DNA of 64,000 nt from Hypomyces perniciosus (GCA_008477525.1 SPDT01000004.1:2108001-2172000), one strand, 5' to 3'; counted from the first letter of the stretch, positions 14,401-24,974 are shown. Numbers and translations are program-made. The notes: a model not told the origin generated them from the sequence alone.

Positions 14401-15192
14401 TTTTACAAAAACAATAGCAGGACTAGCAATTAAAAGTAAATCGATATATTTCTTAGTAACGCTATAACCTATAGGACCCCCGCTAACTGTACTAGCTATT
14501 ACTAATAATACTGAAACCTTAGATGCAGAGTCGGTTTCCTTTAAAGAAAGTAATAGCTTTTCTGATATATTAAAGGATAACTAAGACTTAAAGGATAAAA
14601 GAGTTTTAAGAGTTATTACTGAACTTAACCAGCAAGCAATTAGAGATAATAAGAAGGCTCTTTTAAAATTAGGCAAAAGAGGGCAAACTATAATAGTAGC
14701 CTTTATAGCAGTAATAAAGAAAACTGCACTTTAATATTCCTAAGTCCAGTAAATTACAGCCTTAAATATATATTATAGCTTAACTTTACCTGGGCTAATA
14801 GATAAATCGGCTTAGGATAATATCTGAAAATAAGTTTATGCACCTATATAAATAATAAAATAACTAATATAAAATAAGCGGATAGCAGCTTAGAATGCCT
14901 AGCAATAAAGAGATTAATAAAAGGGGACTATTTAATTATAATAATTCTAATAGGAAGGGAATAATTTAATATAGATTAGATAGGGAGGAATTAATAATAT
15001 AAATAGCAGTAGTTTTACTTTTAATTTTCTTTCCTTTTTTTTTTTTTTTTTTTTTCTTTCTTTTAATAATACTCTTTCCACTACTTTCCTATATTGTTTA
15101 TATTTTCCTTAAATATTATTATACTAGTATTAAAGGGATTAATTGGAAAAGTATTTTATTAAAATTCACTACTTTCATTCGCGAATACTTAT
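11500..15192. other. AT-rich stretch between integrase and 3' LTR, no recognisable content
   Basis: About 3.7 kb lies between the last integrase-like sequence and the polypurine tract. It holds an A-rich run with scattered G near 12650-12690, a T tract of about 23 bases near 15029-15055, and no motif I can place on either strand. It could be a further nested element mutated past recognition, or an unusual extra region of the retrotransposon. Confidence 0.4.
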
Positions 15193-15200
15193 AGGGAGGG

Positions 15201-15612
15201 TTTTATTAAAGGTAACTAATATACCTAACGCACCAGCATTTTTTCTTATTAGCTTACCCGAGAAAGGTTAACTGCTTAAATAAACAGCCACTAGATTAGG
15301 AAAGTACAGGAGTATAAAGATATACAGATAGACCTAGTTTAATAAATAATAACCTTTTTCCCCCTTTAATATATAACCCTACCTGTAAGAATATAGTTAC
15401 TGAGGCGTATAAAGGTAATTGTTAGTTGCTTTTAGCTGCCGGCATTATAATCAAATAATCCGCAGTATCTTTTTAGCCCCTATATTACTTAATCGCTGCT
15501 TTATGGTTCTGTCAGGAGCGCGGTTCCCGCGCTCGATACCAGTTGTTGTGTGTGGGTGTGTGTGTGTGTTGTATATGTGTTTTGGAGTGCTAATTCCCCC
15601 TCGACAAAACAG
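15201..15612 (+). repeat. 3' long terminal repeat of the second Ty3/gypsy-like element
   Basis: This is the partner of the block at 3230-3640. The two LTRs differ mainly by transitions of the RIP type (for example GGGGG against AAAGG near the left edge). A short frame at 15419-15646 lies inside the LTR and is not a gene. The bases after it do not continue the RT that is broken on the other side of the element. Confidence 0.85.
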
Positions 15613-17246
15613 GTCCTATATTACTCCCGCGGCTCCTGCAGAGTAGGTATAGGTATAGGTATCTTTACTTTAAATTATCCTTTAAAGGATTACTTTAGGT
15701 CTATCTATATTAGTATTTAGGTATATTTTAATAAACTCAGTTATTTTAAATTTCTGGATAGCTTAGAGTTAGTCTTTAATAGGCTATTTAATCCTGCTAT
15801 TTTTACACTTTAAACGTGCCGCGCAATTTAGTGCTGTAGATAAATGAGGTCTATTATAGTTAATATATTATTCGGGGTTTATATACTCTCTATATAACAG
15901 CTTACTGCACTTTTACAGCGTTCTATATAGTTGTAAGCCCTAGGATTATAAAAGCTTAGGCAGCAGTTATATTGTATGATTTATGCCTTTAAGGTTAGCC
16001 GTTTTGCAAGGGCAGAGTATCCGAATAGTTTAAAGCTAAGTTTAATCTTTCCCTGGAAAGAGATAATCCAGTTCTAGGAATTGATTATCTCGCTATATTA
16101 AGACGGTTTATATATAGTAAAGGGGTCGGCAGATTTAGCCTAAAGTTAAGCCTTAGTAGTAATTATAAAGTCTGTAGGGTAGGTCCCTTTAGTGTTAGTA
16201 TAGTAGCAGGGGACTCCTTATACTATAAAAGTTTACCAGCTTTCTGCTTCTTTTAATTTTATCCCTTTTTTAGCGAATTTTATTTTAAAGAAAAGAAGTT
16301 TAGTCCTAGAATTAAGGTCTTTAATTTAAATAGCAAAGCCAGTATATACCTTTTATATATATATTATATCTGTATATTCGAGTTTATAGAATTTAATAAT
16401 ACTGCTCTTAATACTAATAGCAGTATTCTTTCTCTAGATATAGTTTAGGGGGACCTAGAGAAAGATCTTATTATTAGTGGCCTTTAAGTGATTGTTATTA
16501 TTATTTCTGGGTATAATCTTATCTTGTTTTCCACTAGTGTTTTTATTAGGGGGAGGGGGAGTTTTGGCTGGTTATACGGTGCGCTTGACCGCCTCGGCAT
16601 AGGATGCTGTAGGGCCCTTGCCTAGTTTAGCGGGTAAGGGCGGGCTATCCTTGCCTGGCAGGGTGGGGCTTATAGGGTTAAATGGGCTAGTAGGGACTTG
16701 TTTCCTTGTAGTCCTGGGATGTTAGGCATTGTCGTTATCGGTGCCCGATTCCTTAGGGGTTAGGATGCCCTTTAGTTTATAGTGCTAAATAGCAGTAAAG
16801 TTAATAAGAGCTTTCTAGAGGGCTTTTGCGATCTATAAAGCGGCGGCTTTGTAATGTTTCCCTTTAAGTGTAGCGAAGTAGGTGTTAACAGCTTTAAAGG
16901 TGCCTAGCAGTATTTCCCTGCAGGCGTTCCTGATTTCCTCTTCTTTTATACACTGCTCTGCTAAGCGGCTATAAAGAGATATGTCGAGGGGTTTATATAG
17001 GCTGGCTGTTCCTTTAAGGCCAGGTTTAAGGGTTTTATTGCCGAAGTCGATTTTTAAGGCTTTGGCGTTTCTAAAGCGGACTTCCTTGATCGGGCGCTTT
17101 TTGGGTGTGATGGGCAACGCGAACGGGTTTATAATGCCCGGGAGAGCTGGGGTGGCCTCTCTTTGGTCTTAGGGGTTTATTGCTAGCCTGGCGGTAGTGG
17201 TAATTTGGGTGGGTTAGGCGTCTGAGAGGATAGAGGCGGCTGCCAT
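15613..17246 (-). pseudogene. LINE (Tad/I-type) ORF1 gag-like protein, truncated and RIP-mutated
   Basis: On the minus strand a frame starts at an ATG at 17246 (MAAASILSDA) and continues through a mostly open Lys-rich segment (17117-16833), a Pro-rich linker ending SYAEAVKRTV near 16570, and then a region that, with stops restored, reads as paired zinc knuckles: (C)RCLSFYNPRA followed by a second Cys/His group, with Cys and His codons often changed to Tyr. This order (N-terminal basic region, linker, RNA-binding-like segment, CCHC knuckles) is that of ORF1 of fungal Tad-type LINEs. Nearly all stops are TAA/TAG at likely Gln positions. From about 16540 to 17246 the sequence is much less mutated than from 15613 to 16540. 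The 3' part of the LINE (endonuclease and RT) is missing at the LTR junction. Confidence 0.65.
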
Positions 17247-18314
17247 CTTGCTTAAGGGGCCCAGGAAGGGCGAGGGGGGATTTGAGGGTGTTTTCTTAGT
17301 AGCTAGTCAAGAGGTGGTGATTTTTACTGTGAGTAGGCACCCAAAGGTAGGGGTACCTGTAGATATAGGAGGGAAGCTGAACGATTCAGGACTCTTAGGC
17401 ACTCTTCTTGTTGCTAGCTATATGGGAAGAGGATGCTACCTAAATACACGATATCTGATAACTAGCATGACGTCCTGTTGGAATGTGATATATGAAGTAA
17501 AGAATCATGTTAAACTTTAGTGTAAAGAGATGAAGGGACTGGCATCATCGAATGTAACCAAGAGGGGCAGTAAAATTGTTATTATAGACTAAAGATCAGG
17601 ATCCTTGATTACTGGGGCCTCGGCTAAACGACGTTAAGGACGTCACGGGGCCTTTTGCAGTATATAATCAGACATCGGCCCAATATACTGTCCAAATCTC
17701 AACATCAACAATTTCCTATCATATTCGGATTGCTGGTGCCGCTCCAAGATGAGTAGTGCCTAAGTAGGGCAAACCACAACAATATAAGTGAAACATTAGT
17801 TTCCCACCCTAATTACTCCGTATTACTCTCTCAGACTGGGAGACCTGGCTGCAGCATGATTATTAGAAGCCCTTACAGGATAGATAAGGTAGGTTGGGTA
17901 TAGGCTATTAACCTTGGAGAAAAAAAATCTAAAGATAATTACTAGTAATGACTACAAAGTAGATTATTCGCATTTAGCTACTATCTCTTTTGTCGCGTGT
18001 TTTCTCCAGGGCCACTTCTCAGCCCCCCTTTTACCTAGTTCCTAGATAGTTTCTATCGAGAGAGTTATACTAGAATAACTGTTATACTCCATGGCTGGAT
18101 CCGACATCATTTTACCAGGTCGTCACATTTCTCAGCCGCACGCCCTTCCCATGAATTACATGTCAACCACACGCCTTTCCTGATACACGCCCATTCCACA
18201 ACTTCACACTCAGGAGCGATGTGAAACTTATATCCCTCGAGATATCCCGTCCCAGTAATCTAGGGAGTCAGCATCCAAACACAATAGTCATAGGTTGCAA
18301 CTCTCTTACCCATC
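17247..18314. other. Intergenic region between the repeat island and the first intact gene
   Basis: Base composition returns from AT-rich to balanced across this stretch, marking the edge of the RIP island. A frame at 17248-17520 shows no familiar pattern and I do not treat it as a gene. The last few hundred bases should hold the promoter of the acetyltransferase; I see no clear element. Confidence 0.5.
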
Positions 18315-18875
18315 ATGGCCACCGACCTCGTCTTTAAACTTGCCACGAAAGAAGATGCAGTCCAACTTGAAAGCCTCATCAACACGGCCTTCCGTGCCGA
18401 CACAACCACCCAAGTGTTCCTATCCGCCGACCACGCCGGCATCGACGTTACCGACGTCCCCAGCATACTGGCAAAGATCGCCCAACCCGACTGTGCGGTC
18501 CTTATCGCCACCGACTTAAACGGCTCGCTCCTAGCTCACTGTAGCGTGCGCAAGCTCGACGAGAGCCGCGGCTGGTTTGGCATGCTTGCTGTCGACGCCC
18601 ATCGCCACAATCGCGGCGTGGGCAGTCAGGTACTCACATACGCCGAAGACTACGCTCGCCGAGAATGGAGCGTCACGAGGATGGAGTTTGATGTCGTGTG
18701 CACTCGCACGGAGCTGATTGCCTGGTACATGCGCCGGGGGTATCAGAAGACGGGAGAGACGACGCCGTTTCCGTATGACAGCCATGGTAACTGGAAGGGG
18801 GTTTTAAGGGATGATTTATATTTCGTTATCTTTGGAAAGAATCTCAACGAGCTCCCTGCGATTACAGCTGAATAG
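18315..18875 (+). CDS. GNAT-family N-acetyltransferase
   Basis: This intact single-exon gene of 186 residues is predicted to transfer an acetyl group from acetyl-CoA to an amine; the substrate cannot be read from sequence. The acetyl-CoA loop of the family (Arg/Gln-x-x-Gly-x-Gly/Ala) is visible as HNRGVGSQ near residues 97-104, followed by a helix with Tyr and Ala, and a late motif AWYMRRGYQKTGE (about residues 135-147), which is the usual C-terminal Tyr-containing strand-helix of GNATs. There is no signal peptide or membrane segment. The ATG follows CCATC, a fair fungal start context. It is the first unbroken gene beside the repeat island and shows no RIP damage. Overlapping frames on both strands are shadows of its GC-rich codon use. 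Confidence 0.85.
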   Translation: MATDLVFKLATKEDAVQLESLINTAFRADTTTQVFLSADHAGIDVTDVPSILAKIAQPDCAVLIATDLNGSLLAHCSVRKLDESRGWFGMLAVDAHRHNRGVGSQVLTYAEDYARREWSVTRMEFDVVCTRTELIAWYMRRGYQKTGETTPFPYDSHGNWKGVLRDDLYFVIFGKNLNELPAITAE

Positions 18876-18989
18876 TGCCTAGTTTGACAGCGTTGCTTTT
18901 CTGGCGGTGCTTAGCTGTTGCACTTAGTTCTGATATCTCCATCTCAGACTTGTCTATAAGTATTCAGATCCCAGATGTGAGTGGTGCCA

Positions 18990-19827
18990 CCATTTAGTAT
19001 CGACCCCTGCAGTGTAGCGTCTGATGAAAACACCACAGCTCTAATTTCTGTGCGGGAGGAGTTCACAGGGCAGTGGATCGTTTGTAAACATGCCCTTGGT
19101 CTTAAATCCCAGACTCATCCTGGTTACGACCTAAGTTGCCTTCAGCGGCGTCGCCAACAGATGGCTCTCCAGGACAATTGGAGGTCTGACCAAATTCGGT
19201 GGTCTTATCCTCGAAATAGGTTGTCGTATGGGTAGTATCATCGCTCCAGGCCTTCGACGATGTTGATACACCAGTGGACTCGGATAAAATAAACCCATTG
19301 TGTTTGGTTTCGATATTACTGATTTTCCTTCAGCATATAAAATAGTATGAGAGATCTTCTGGGACTTACCTAGGCTGGACATCTCCACTATCAGTGTCGA
19401 AGCGCAACGACATCCACGCATGCTCCCTCGCCAAAGTAACCGTAGGCCGATGCTCAGGATTGGAGGACACAAGCTTGTGAATGAAATCCCGCCCCTGTTC
19501 TGAGACATTGTGTTCTTCTAAGACACTCGACGGGAATAGAGCCATGCTGCTGACATATTTGAACATGTCGCCAAGATTCTGAAACGGAAGGGTATTGGTG
19601 AGCGTCCGATATGTCATGACGCCCAAGGACCACATGTCTACAGAACATGTGTAAGAAGTGGCAGTATTATCTTGGCTGAACCCGAGTGATTCAGGAGCCG
19701 CAAACGCGAAAGTTCCTCACTGAAGTGTTCGCAAGCTCGTAACATCTTGCTGCCGCCGCTTGCTGATCCCGAAGTCGGCAATCTTAACGAACCAACCTGG
19801 TCCAGCAGTTACCACCATGATATTCTA
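18990..19827 (-). pseudogene. Protein kinase, C-terminal half (split gene)
   Basis: The minus strand from 19827 downwards reads as the C-lobe of a Ser/Thr kinase: VKIADFG (the DFG metal-binding motif), SKRR, an APE motif written as AAPESLGF, then MWSLGVMTY, EEHNVSEQGRDFI and EHRPT with the conserved Arg. An in-frame TGA follows LRTLQ, between DFG and APE, where an Arg CGA is likely (C-to-T). After residue 90 of the open part (19366) a GTAAGT donor suggests an intron, and a hydrophilic tail continues to about 18990. The N-lobe of the same kinase lies at 21412-21587, so about 1.6 kb of foreign DNA separates HRDIKP from DFG. This gene is dead in its present form. Confidence 0.75.
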
Positions 19828-19829
19828 GG

Positions 19830-20029
19830 AAGCAGTGGTTAGTTCTCAAGTTCCAATGGTGATGATGGCGGGCAGGGCTAAAGTTCACAAGGACTGCGGG
19901 CCACTCGCCAACGCAGAGGTCTACGACGCAGAAGCCGTGGGAGCTGCTAGGGCGATCAGAACAGCAGCCGGGCTCGCAAGGAACGACCCCAGAATCAACG
20001 AAATACACATTTTCCTTAACAATTGTTAA
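19830..20029 (+). mobile_element. LINE-derived RNase H fragment
   Basis: A plus-strand frame reads ANAEVYDAEAVGAARAI and then INEIHIFLNN before a stop. This matches the central part of the RNase H domain at the end of fungal Tad/I-type LINE polymerases, where an acidic residue lies in the EVYDAE stretch and another in the following strand (here DN became NN). No RT precedes it. It sits between the two halves of the broken kinase gene, so it belongs to the inserted DNA. Confidence 0.55.
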
Positions 20030-21411
20030 AAAGGAGGGCTAAAAAGCAAGGATTTCTGTGTAATTGGGTAACCTTCCTATTCTGGCTAGACCCGGAATTA
20101 GGCCCGACGCTAGGACCGAGTTCCGGAGGAACTTCGGTGTAAGTCAGGAAATTTCTGTTATCCTCAACGATAACAATTGAGCTAGGATCGGCTACCCCGC
20201 CTACCCTAGACTCAATACAATGGGCATAATGGCCATTGTGAAAAATCTGACCAAAATGGTTTCCCGTTTGTATGGCCGTGAGTCGATTTGACCGATTTTA
20301 CATACAAATGAATTTTGCGGAAAATAGGAATGCGGCCACAAACCCAATTCTGCCACCGCACACCTATTATTAGGTCGGAGGACTGTTGTAGAAGACAAAG
20401 CTATTGTTTATACAATCACTTCTACACCAGCCGCACATCACTAGATATTCTATAGCTTTCTAGCTATTAGTTCAGTTACAATTCAATTGTTCATCCATTG
20501 TTAACCCAACTAGACTCTCAGTCGTTTCCTCATTGCTGCGTTGTATGCAGCTTCCTAGAAGCCATACATAAATGAGGTTCAGTATAACCTTGTTATTTCA
20601 ACAACAATACATCAGTAGTCAGAGGCCTGCTAGGCGAAGCCCCAACCTTATTATAAGGAGAGTTTATACAGTTCTAACGCATAGCAGAAGAGATATACCC
20701 CTGTAAGGTGTTTATTTTTTAAGTGCTAGGCTATAAAGATATATAAGGCAACGAAATAGTGGATAAACTAATAAAAGAAGGGATAACTTATAACCTCCCC
20801 TTTTAAAGTTAAAGCACTTTAGCGTATATTAAACATTAAATAAAAGTAAAAAGAATAACCCTTTAAAAGAAATACTAAAAGATAAATACTTTAAAAAGCT
20901 ATTAATTATAAAGCCTAAAAGTACCTATAAATCCCCTAGAACTAAAACTCCCTTAACTTATTTTATATAGGCTGCTAGCAAAAAAGTCTAGTTATAAAGA
21001 CTTTTAAAGCTATTATAACCGTTTTAGCTATAATATATAATCCTACTATAGATGCAGCTCCTTTAAAAAGCTAGGGCATTTTACTAAATGCTATATAATA
21101 AAAAGCTTCCTCTTTAAAATACCGAAAAGTAAAAGACTAGTTATATACCTACTAGGACTTAAAGGAAGCGAGGCTTTCTAGAAGCTGGTAAAGGAGGCGA
21201 ACTTATACAGCTCCCCCCTATAAAATATAGATTAAGAATACACTAAAACTTTCCTTTGTCCAGCAAAACGTAGCGAACAGGGTCTAGACCCCTAGCTCCT
21301 ACTAACCTATTTGCCTAAACGAGGCTGTTATACCTAGATACAGAATGGTCGTAAATAGTAATAAAAAAAAAGATAAAAAAAAAGATAATGGCGGGCAATT
21401 TCCTACTCCAG
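20030..21411. mobile_element. Composite repeat insertion splitting the kinase gene
   Basis: The first part, to about 20640, has mixed composition and no gene I recognise. From about 20640 to 21300 the sequence is AT-rich with the TA-heavy look of the 1-16 kb island, so it is a RIP-mutated repeat fragment. The stretch from 21300 to 21411 is probably kinase intron and junction. The whole block is flanked by two parts of one kinase, which shows that it is inserted. Confidence 0.5.
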
Positions 21412-21587
21412 GCTTAATATCTCGGTGAGCGAAGCCGTTGTCATGCATAAATCCCAGACCCTCTAGAACCTGAGTAGCGATCTGCCTTGCCTCAGGCTCT
21501 GGTAGCGGTCTCGTGAGATATCTCTGTAAATCACCCAATCTGAGATACTCCATAGCAATAAATATCGAGTCGCCGATCTCGAACCAC
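21412..21587 (-). pseudogene. Protein kinase, N-lobe fragment up to HRDIKP
   Basis: The minus strand reads FEIGDSIFIAMEYLRLGDL, the hinge region of a protein kinase, then QVLEGLGFMHDNGFAHRDIKP, the catalytic loop with HRD and Lys. The frame then runs into a GTAGG donor-like site. The ATP-binding Gly-rich loop and VAIK lysine upstream are absent because at about 21588 the sequence switches to the start of a different gene on the other strand. It matches, in position within the fold, the C-terminal half at 18990-19827. Confidence 0.75.
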
Positions 21588-21589
21588 CC

Positions 21590-23050
21590 ATGAGATCGTA
21601 CGAAGCAGTGCGAGTACTATTAGAGGAGCATTGCAGGATCCATCTTGAGGTCTTCGAAATGCTAAAGAACAAGTTTGAAATGGGAATCACTAAGATTGAG
21701 TCTGTGATGAAGCAAGCCCCGAATTCTGGAATCAAGAGGTGGAAGTTTCCGTTCGTCCACGACGCGATAAACGAGACCATATCGCAGCTCGAGCAATGGC
21801 AGCGTATCTTCGATCCGACATGGTACCTGATTCTTCGTATTGGGGATGAAGTTATCGACAAGGAGTTGTCGACACCATCTCGTCTTTCCAGTAGCGCCAC
21901 GTTAGGCCCACTAGATACAGAGATGCTGAGCAGGAGCTCTACCCTTCTTCCGGCCCAGAGATTTCGAAACACCCTAGACGTCAACAAGGAGCTTGGAGTG
22001 TGTACCAAGGTACACATTACTCTTCCAGAGGATGGCCTGGACTGGGAAAATGCAGTTCAAATCGAATACTCCAGCATACGTGTAATCCCACGAGCTGCTC
22101 CCAAGAAACCGCGCATCTACGCGGTGGACACAATCACCTGCGACCGAGCCCTCGATGTTCCCAGAGCCAGATCTGATGCAGAATCTCTAGCCAAGAAGCT
22201 CAGTCAGGTAGACCCCAGAACATTTGGACTTCTTTCTTGCTCTGGATTTGTAAAGAGAAAGAACCCAGAGAGTCGGCAACTCGTTTCAATGCACCTAATC
22301 TTTAGTCTGCCTAAAGAGATGCCCGAACCCTTATGCCTGCGGTATCATTTGCTGAATAGCTCGGGCTTCAGCTTGACTACGATCTTAAGAGTAGCGGCAC
22401 AGTTGGCCAGCGCCGTCAGCTACGTTCACACGTGTGGCTTTGTTCACAAGAATATCCGTCCAGAGACATTGATAATATTCCTGGAAGAGAAAGCTATAGC
22501 TGTGTGTGCTTTAGGATCTGCCTACCTTTTAGGCTTTGATTCATTCCGTAGCGTCAACTTCCGTACGATAAGGAGTGGCGACGAGGTATGGGATCGAAAC
22601 CTTTATCGTCATCCGTTGCGATAAGGTCTGTTTGCCCAGGATGAATACATCATGCAGCACGATGTGTACAGTTTAGGAGTGTGTCTCCTCGAACTGGGTT
22701 TATGGGAAAGCTTTGTGTGTTATGAAGGATATAGAGGTGATATAATACACGACAATAAGCTGCCTTCAAAGAGCTTGAGACTTGAACTGAAAGACTTCGA
22801 GTTTCAGGGAAAGGAAGCGGTACAGCCATCGCCCAGGATAAAGAACCACTTGGTTGACCTGGCAAGATTAGGATTACCATCGCGAATGGGCGACAAATAC
22901 ACGTCAGTTGTGGTCACTTGCCTGACGTGTCTTGACCAGGGTAACGAAGACTTTGGGGAAGAAGAGGAGATGCAAGATGATGACGGTGTATTGGTTGGGG
23001 TTCGATTTATTGAGAAGGTCTTACTGAAGATGAGTGAAATAGCATTCTGA
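21590..23050 (+). pseudogene. Large pseudokinase-like protein with one premature stop
   Basis: One frame runs 21590-23050, interrupted only by TAA at 22622-22624 after RHPLR. The family-like continuation GLFAQDEYIMQHDVYSLGV follows in the same frame, so CAA-to-TAA is the simplest cause. The first 120 residues are helical and hydrophilic, the middle (around residue 240-330) resembles a kinase C-lobe whose catalytic loop reads CGFVHKNIRPE instead of HRD-x-K-x-x-N, and DVYSLGV follows. The last part is the conserved tail of a fungal family in which such a pseudokinase follows an N-terminal helical domain (HeLo-like in many members). The start is uncertain: the true N-terminus may have been lost at the kinase junction just upstream. 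Confidence 0.6.
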
Positions 23051-23918
23051 GGTTGCTGGATGCTTCCAAGGATGTAGTTTTCCAGTCATTTAATTGGATT
23101 ATATAATATCATCAGTGACGATTTGGAGTTGCTTGACACATTTACTGACATGAAAATACCAAGAAGCCATTTTTGCTTTTCGGCATATCATCTTTTCGCC
23201 TAAATAGGCAGATATTTTGCCTTCAATGGTTGAGGGTGAGAAGAAGGGAGGGACCGCAAAATATACATATGAATATCTGATTAGACGGTTAGCTGATAGA
23301 GTATCGCGAGCTTTTACTATTGAATCATAGCATTATAAAAACCAACGGGACAGGACTCATCTATAGTAATGGGAGTCATCTATACTCCGTAGTGATGAGG
23401 GAAATTTGCGGCAATGAGAGATAGCGTCTAGGCTAGGTATGCCATGTTAGCATTTTCGACAACAAATGCACTGTCGCCTATATACTAGGTAGCTACTATT
23501 CTAACCACATACGACTATATCCATTGGAATGTACGGGGTCCTGTCAAGTTCCCCCATAGTGTCCATATGCATCCATTTCTGGAGGCAGTTACACCAGCTG
23601 GTCGGCGCTTATCTTAACAGTGGCCACCTCAACTTAACGGTTTTGGATAATATAATAGCAAAATGGGATAGAAATAAGGATTAAAAAGAGTAAAGAAATA
23701 AATAGAATTATAAGAAACCTATATAAAAATAAATTATATTAAATTATATGATTTTATGTATATATCTATTAAAATACTTTCTTTATTTTCTCTTCATTTT
23801 ATCTCATCATGGGATTGGGCCTTGTATTGTGTCAAATAGCCCTGATATCTTACGAACTATTTCCGTCATACAAATCGCCAAGAATTATCTAGGCTTCCGC
23901 GTGCCTCAGAGACCGTCA
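23051..23918. other. Intergenic, no gene seen
   Basis: I see no coding pattern on either strand. A short AT-rich, purine-heavy patch lies at about 23640-23770. Confidence 0.5.
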
Positions 23919-24313
23919 TCATCCTGTCCTAGCACATTCTTCTCCTGCTTCCAGGCAATATACACAGTTGGTGTTGCCGTCTGGACTCACATTCTTACCA
24001 CCCAGATGAGCGACGACACGACAAGGCAAGTCGTTATCCAGACACCGCATGCATTGTCCAATGCAGTCTTCTTCTAGTCCCCTTGAATACGAGGTTTCTT
24101 TGTGCACCTTCTGATGTCTTCATGAGGGCTTGCACTCACCAAGTTAGTCGATCTTTTGCGTTGTTGAGCCCCTTCAGCTTTCTTTTCGCGGTTTGCTTTG
24201 TTGGTTTTCAATCTACCAGTGTGCTTGTCCTGGAGCAATTGTGGCACACCTCTGGCTGTGAGGGCGAAGAACTCGGGTGTCTGGGTTTGGACCGTTCTTC
24301 CGCGTATCGGCAA
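23919..24313 (-). pseudogene. Cysteine-rich (Zn2Cys6-like) protein fragment
   Basis: A minus-strand frame at 24107-23919 contains two Cys-x2-Cys-x6-Cys groups, CMRCLDNDLPC and CVYCLEAGEEC, separated by 18 residues. That is the residue order of a fungal Zn(II)2Cys6 cluster except that the loop is longer than usual. A second frame (24313-24074) ending in a basic stretch could be a preceding exon, with a good donor GTGAGTGC, but I could not find an in-frame acceptor. It stops soon after the second Cys group and has no activation domain, so it is a fragment or a very small protein. Confidence 0.35.
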
Positions 24314-24974
24314 ACGCTTCTGCGGTTTTTGTGATCTGAGGCCGATATTTTCGGAGAGCTAAGATGGCTTTTTCAGGAAGCCCACTGCATTCGTCTCCAG
24401 AATGCTCTGGGACACGCGTCTAAACATGGAGAAAAGAGTGAGCAGGGATGATGATGAATGGGAATATCTAGAAGGTCAAGTCCGTATTGGCATCATCAAG
24501 AAGCGCTTCCATTCTATTCACTTCTATTCCAGCAGCTGCCTCATTCGCTTCTTTCTTTGTGTTACCAGGGCCTTGTTCTTGGACTTCTATTTGAGTTAAC
24601 CTCCCTGCATATGCCCTACGGTGCAGCGAATGTTGCAGCTGAAGCTGGCTACCATCCGCTTCTTGAGAACCCTGGCTTGGGAATTACCCGCGCATGTCCC
24701 TGATCTGTTTACTGTGAATATCGTCTTACTCTAATCGAATCCTTTGACGGGATATGCAAGTCAACAAACAATCAGCATCTATTTCCTGATTAAATAAACT
24801 GCTTTTCTGAAAACGAGCAGCGTTTTCCTTGCAAATAGCTGGGAAGGAGCTCTACGCATAAGTCGGCAATCCAGTAACCTCGATGTGATAGGTATCAAAT
24901 TCCGTACTCCCAGGCATCCCGGCTTTATTTTCTTTTCTTCGCATGTCCACCCATTCCGCTGCACAAGTAGTTTC
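24314..24974. other. Intergenic, 3' side of the ADSS gene
   Basis: Several short frames overlap here without any recognisable family or codon pattern. I see no gene. Confidence 0.45.

Larger units (their letters stand above)
3641..15200 (+). mobile_element. Internal region of a RIP-degraded Ty3/gypsy-like retrotransposon
   Basis: The plus strand carries decayed Ty3/gypsy domains in order. A gag zinc knuckle lies near 5823-5864 (Cys-x2-Tyr, originally Cys). An RT region lies near 8250-9290, with the catalytic FLDD box reading FLNN at about 8921-8938 through GAT-to-AAT changes. The stretch VGYYR followed by ITKPL lies at about 9222-9285, a VDAS RNase H start near 9420, and an integrase C-terminal stretch TGYSAFYLLF near 10681-10712. 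A polypurine tract (AGGGAGGG, 15193-15200) abuts the 3' LTR. A solo LTR is inserted at 6110-6335. The 11.5-15.2 kb part, between integrase and 3' LTR, shows nothing I recognise and is long for this type of element. All frames are full of stops. Confidence 0.8.

Noticed and set aside
15419..15646. Frame on the plus strand near the repeat island edge
   Set aside because: It lies inside the 3' LTR, and the equivalent stretch in the 5' LTR has stops, so it is not a gene.
17248..17520. Plus-strand frame of 90 residues next to the LINE
   Set aside because: It overlaps the LINE 5' region, has no family resemblance and no upstream start context; not supported.
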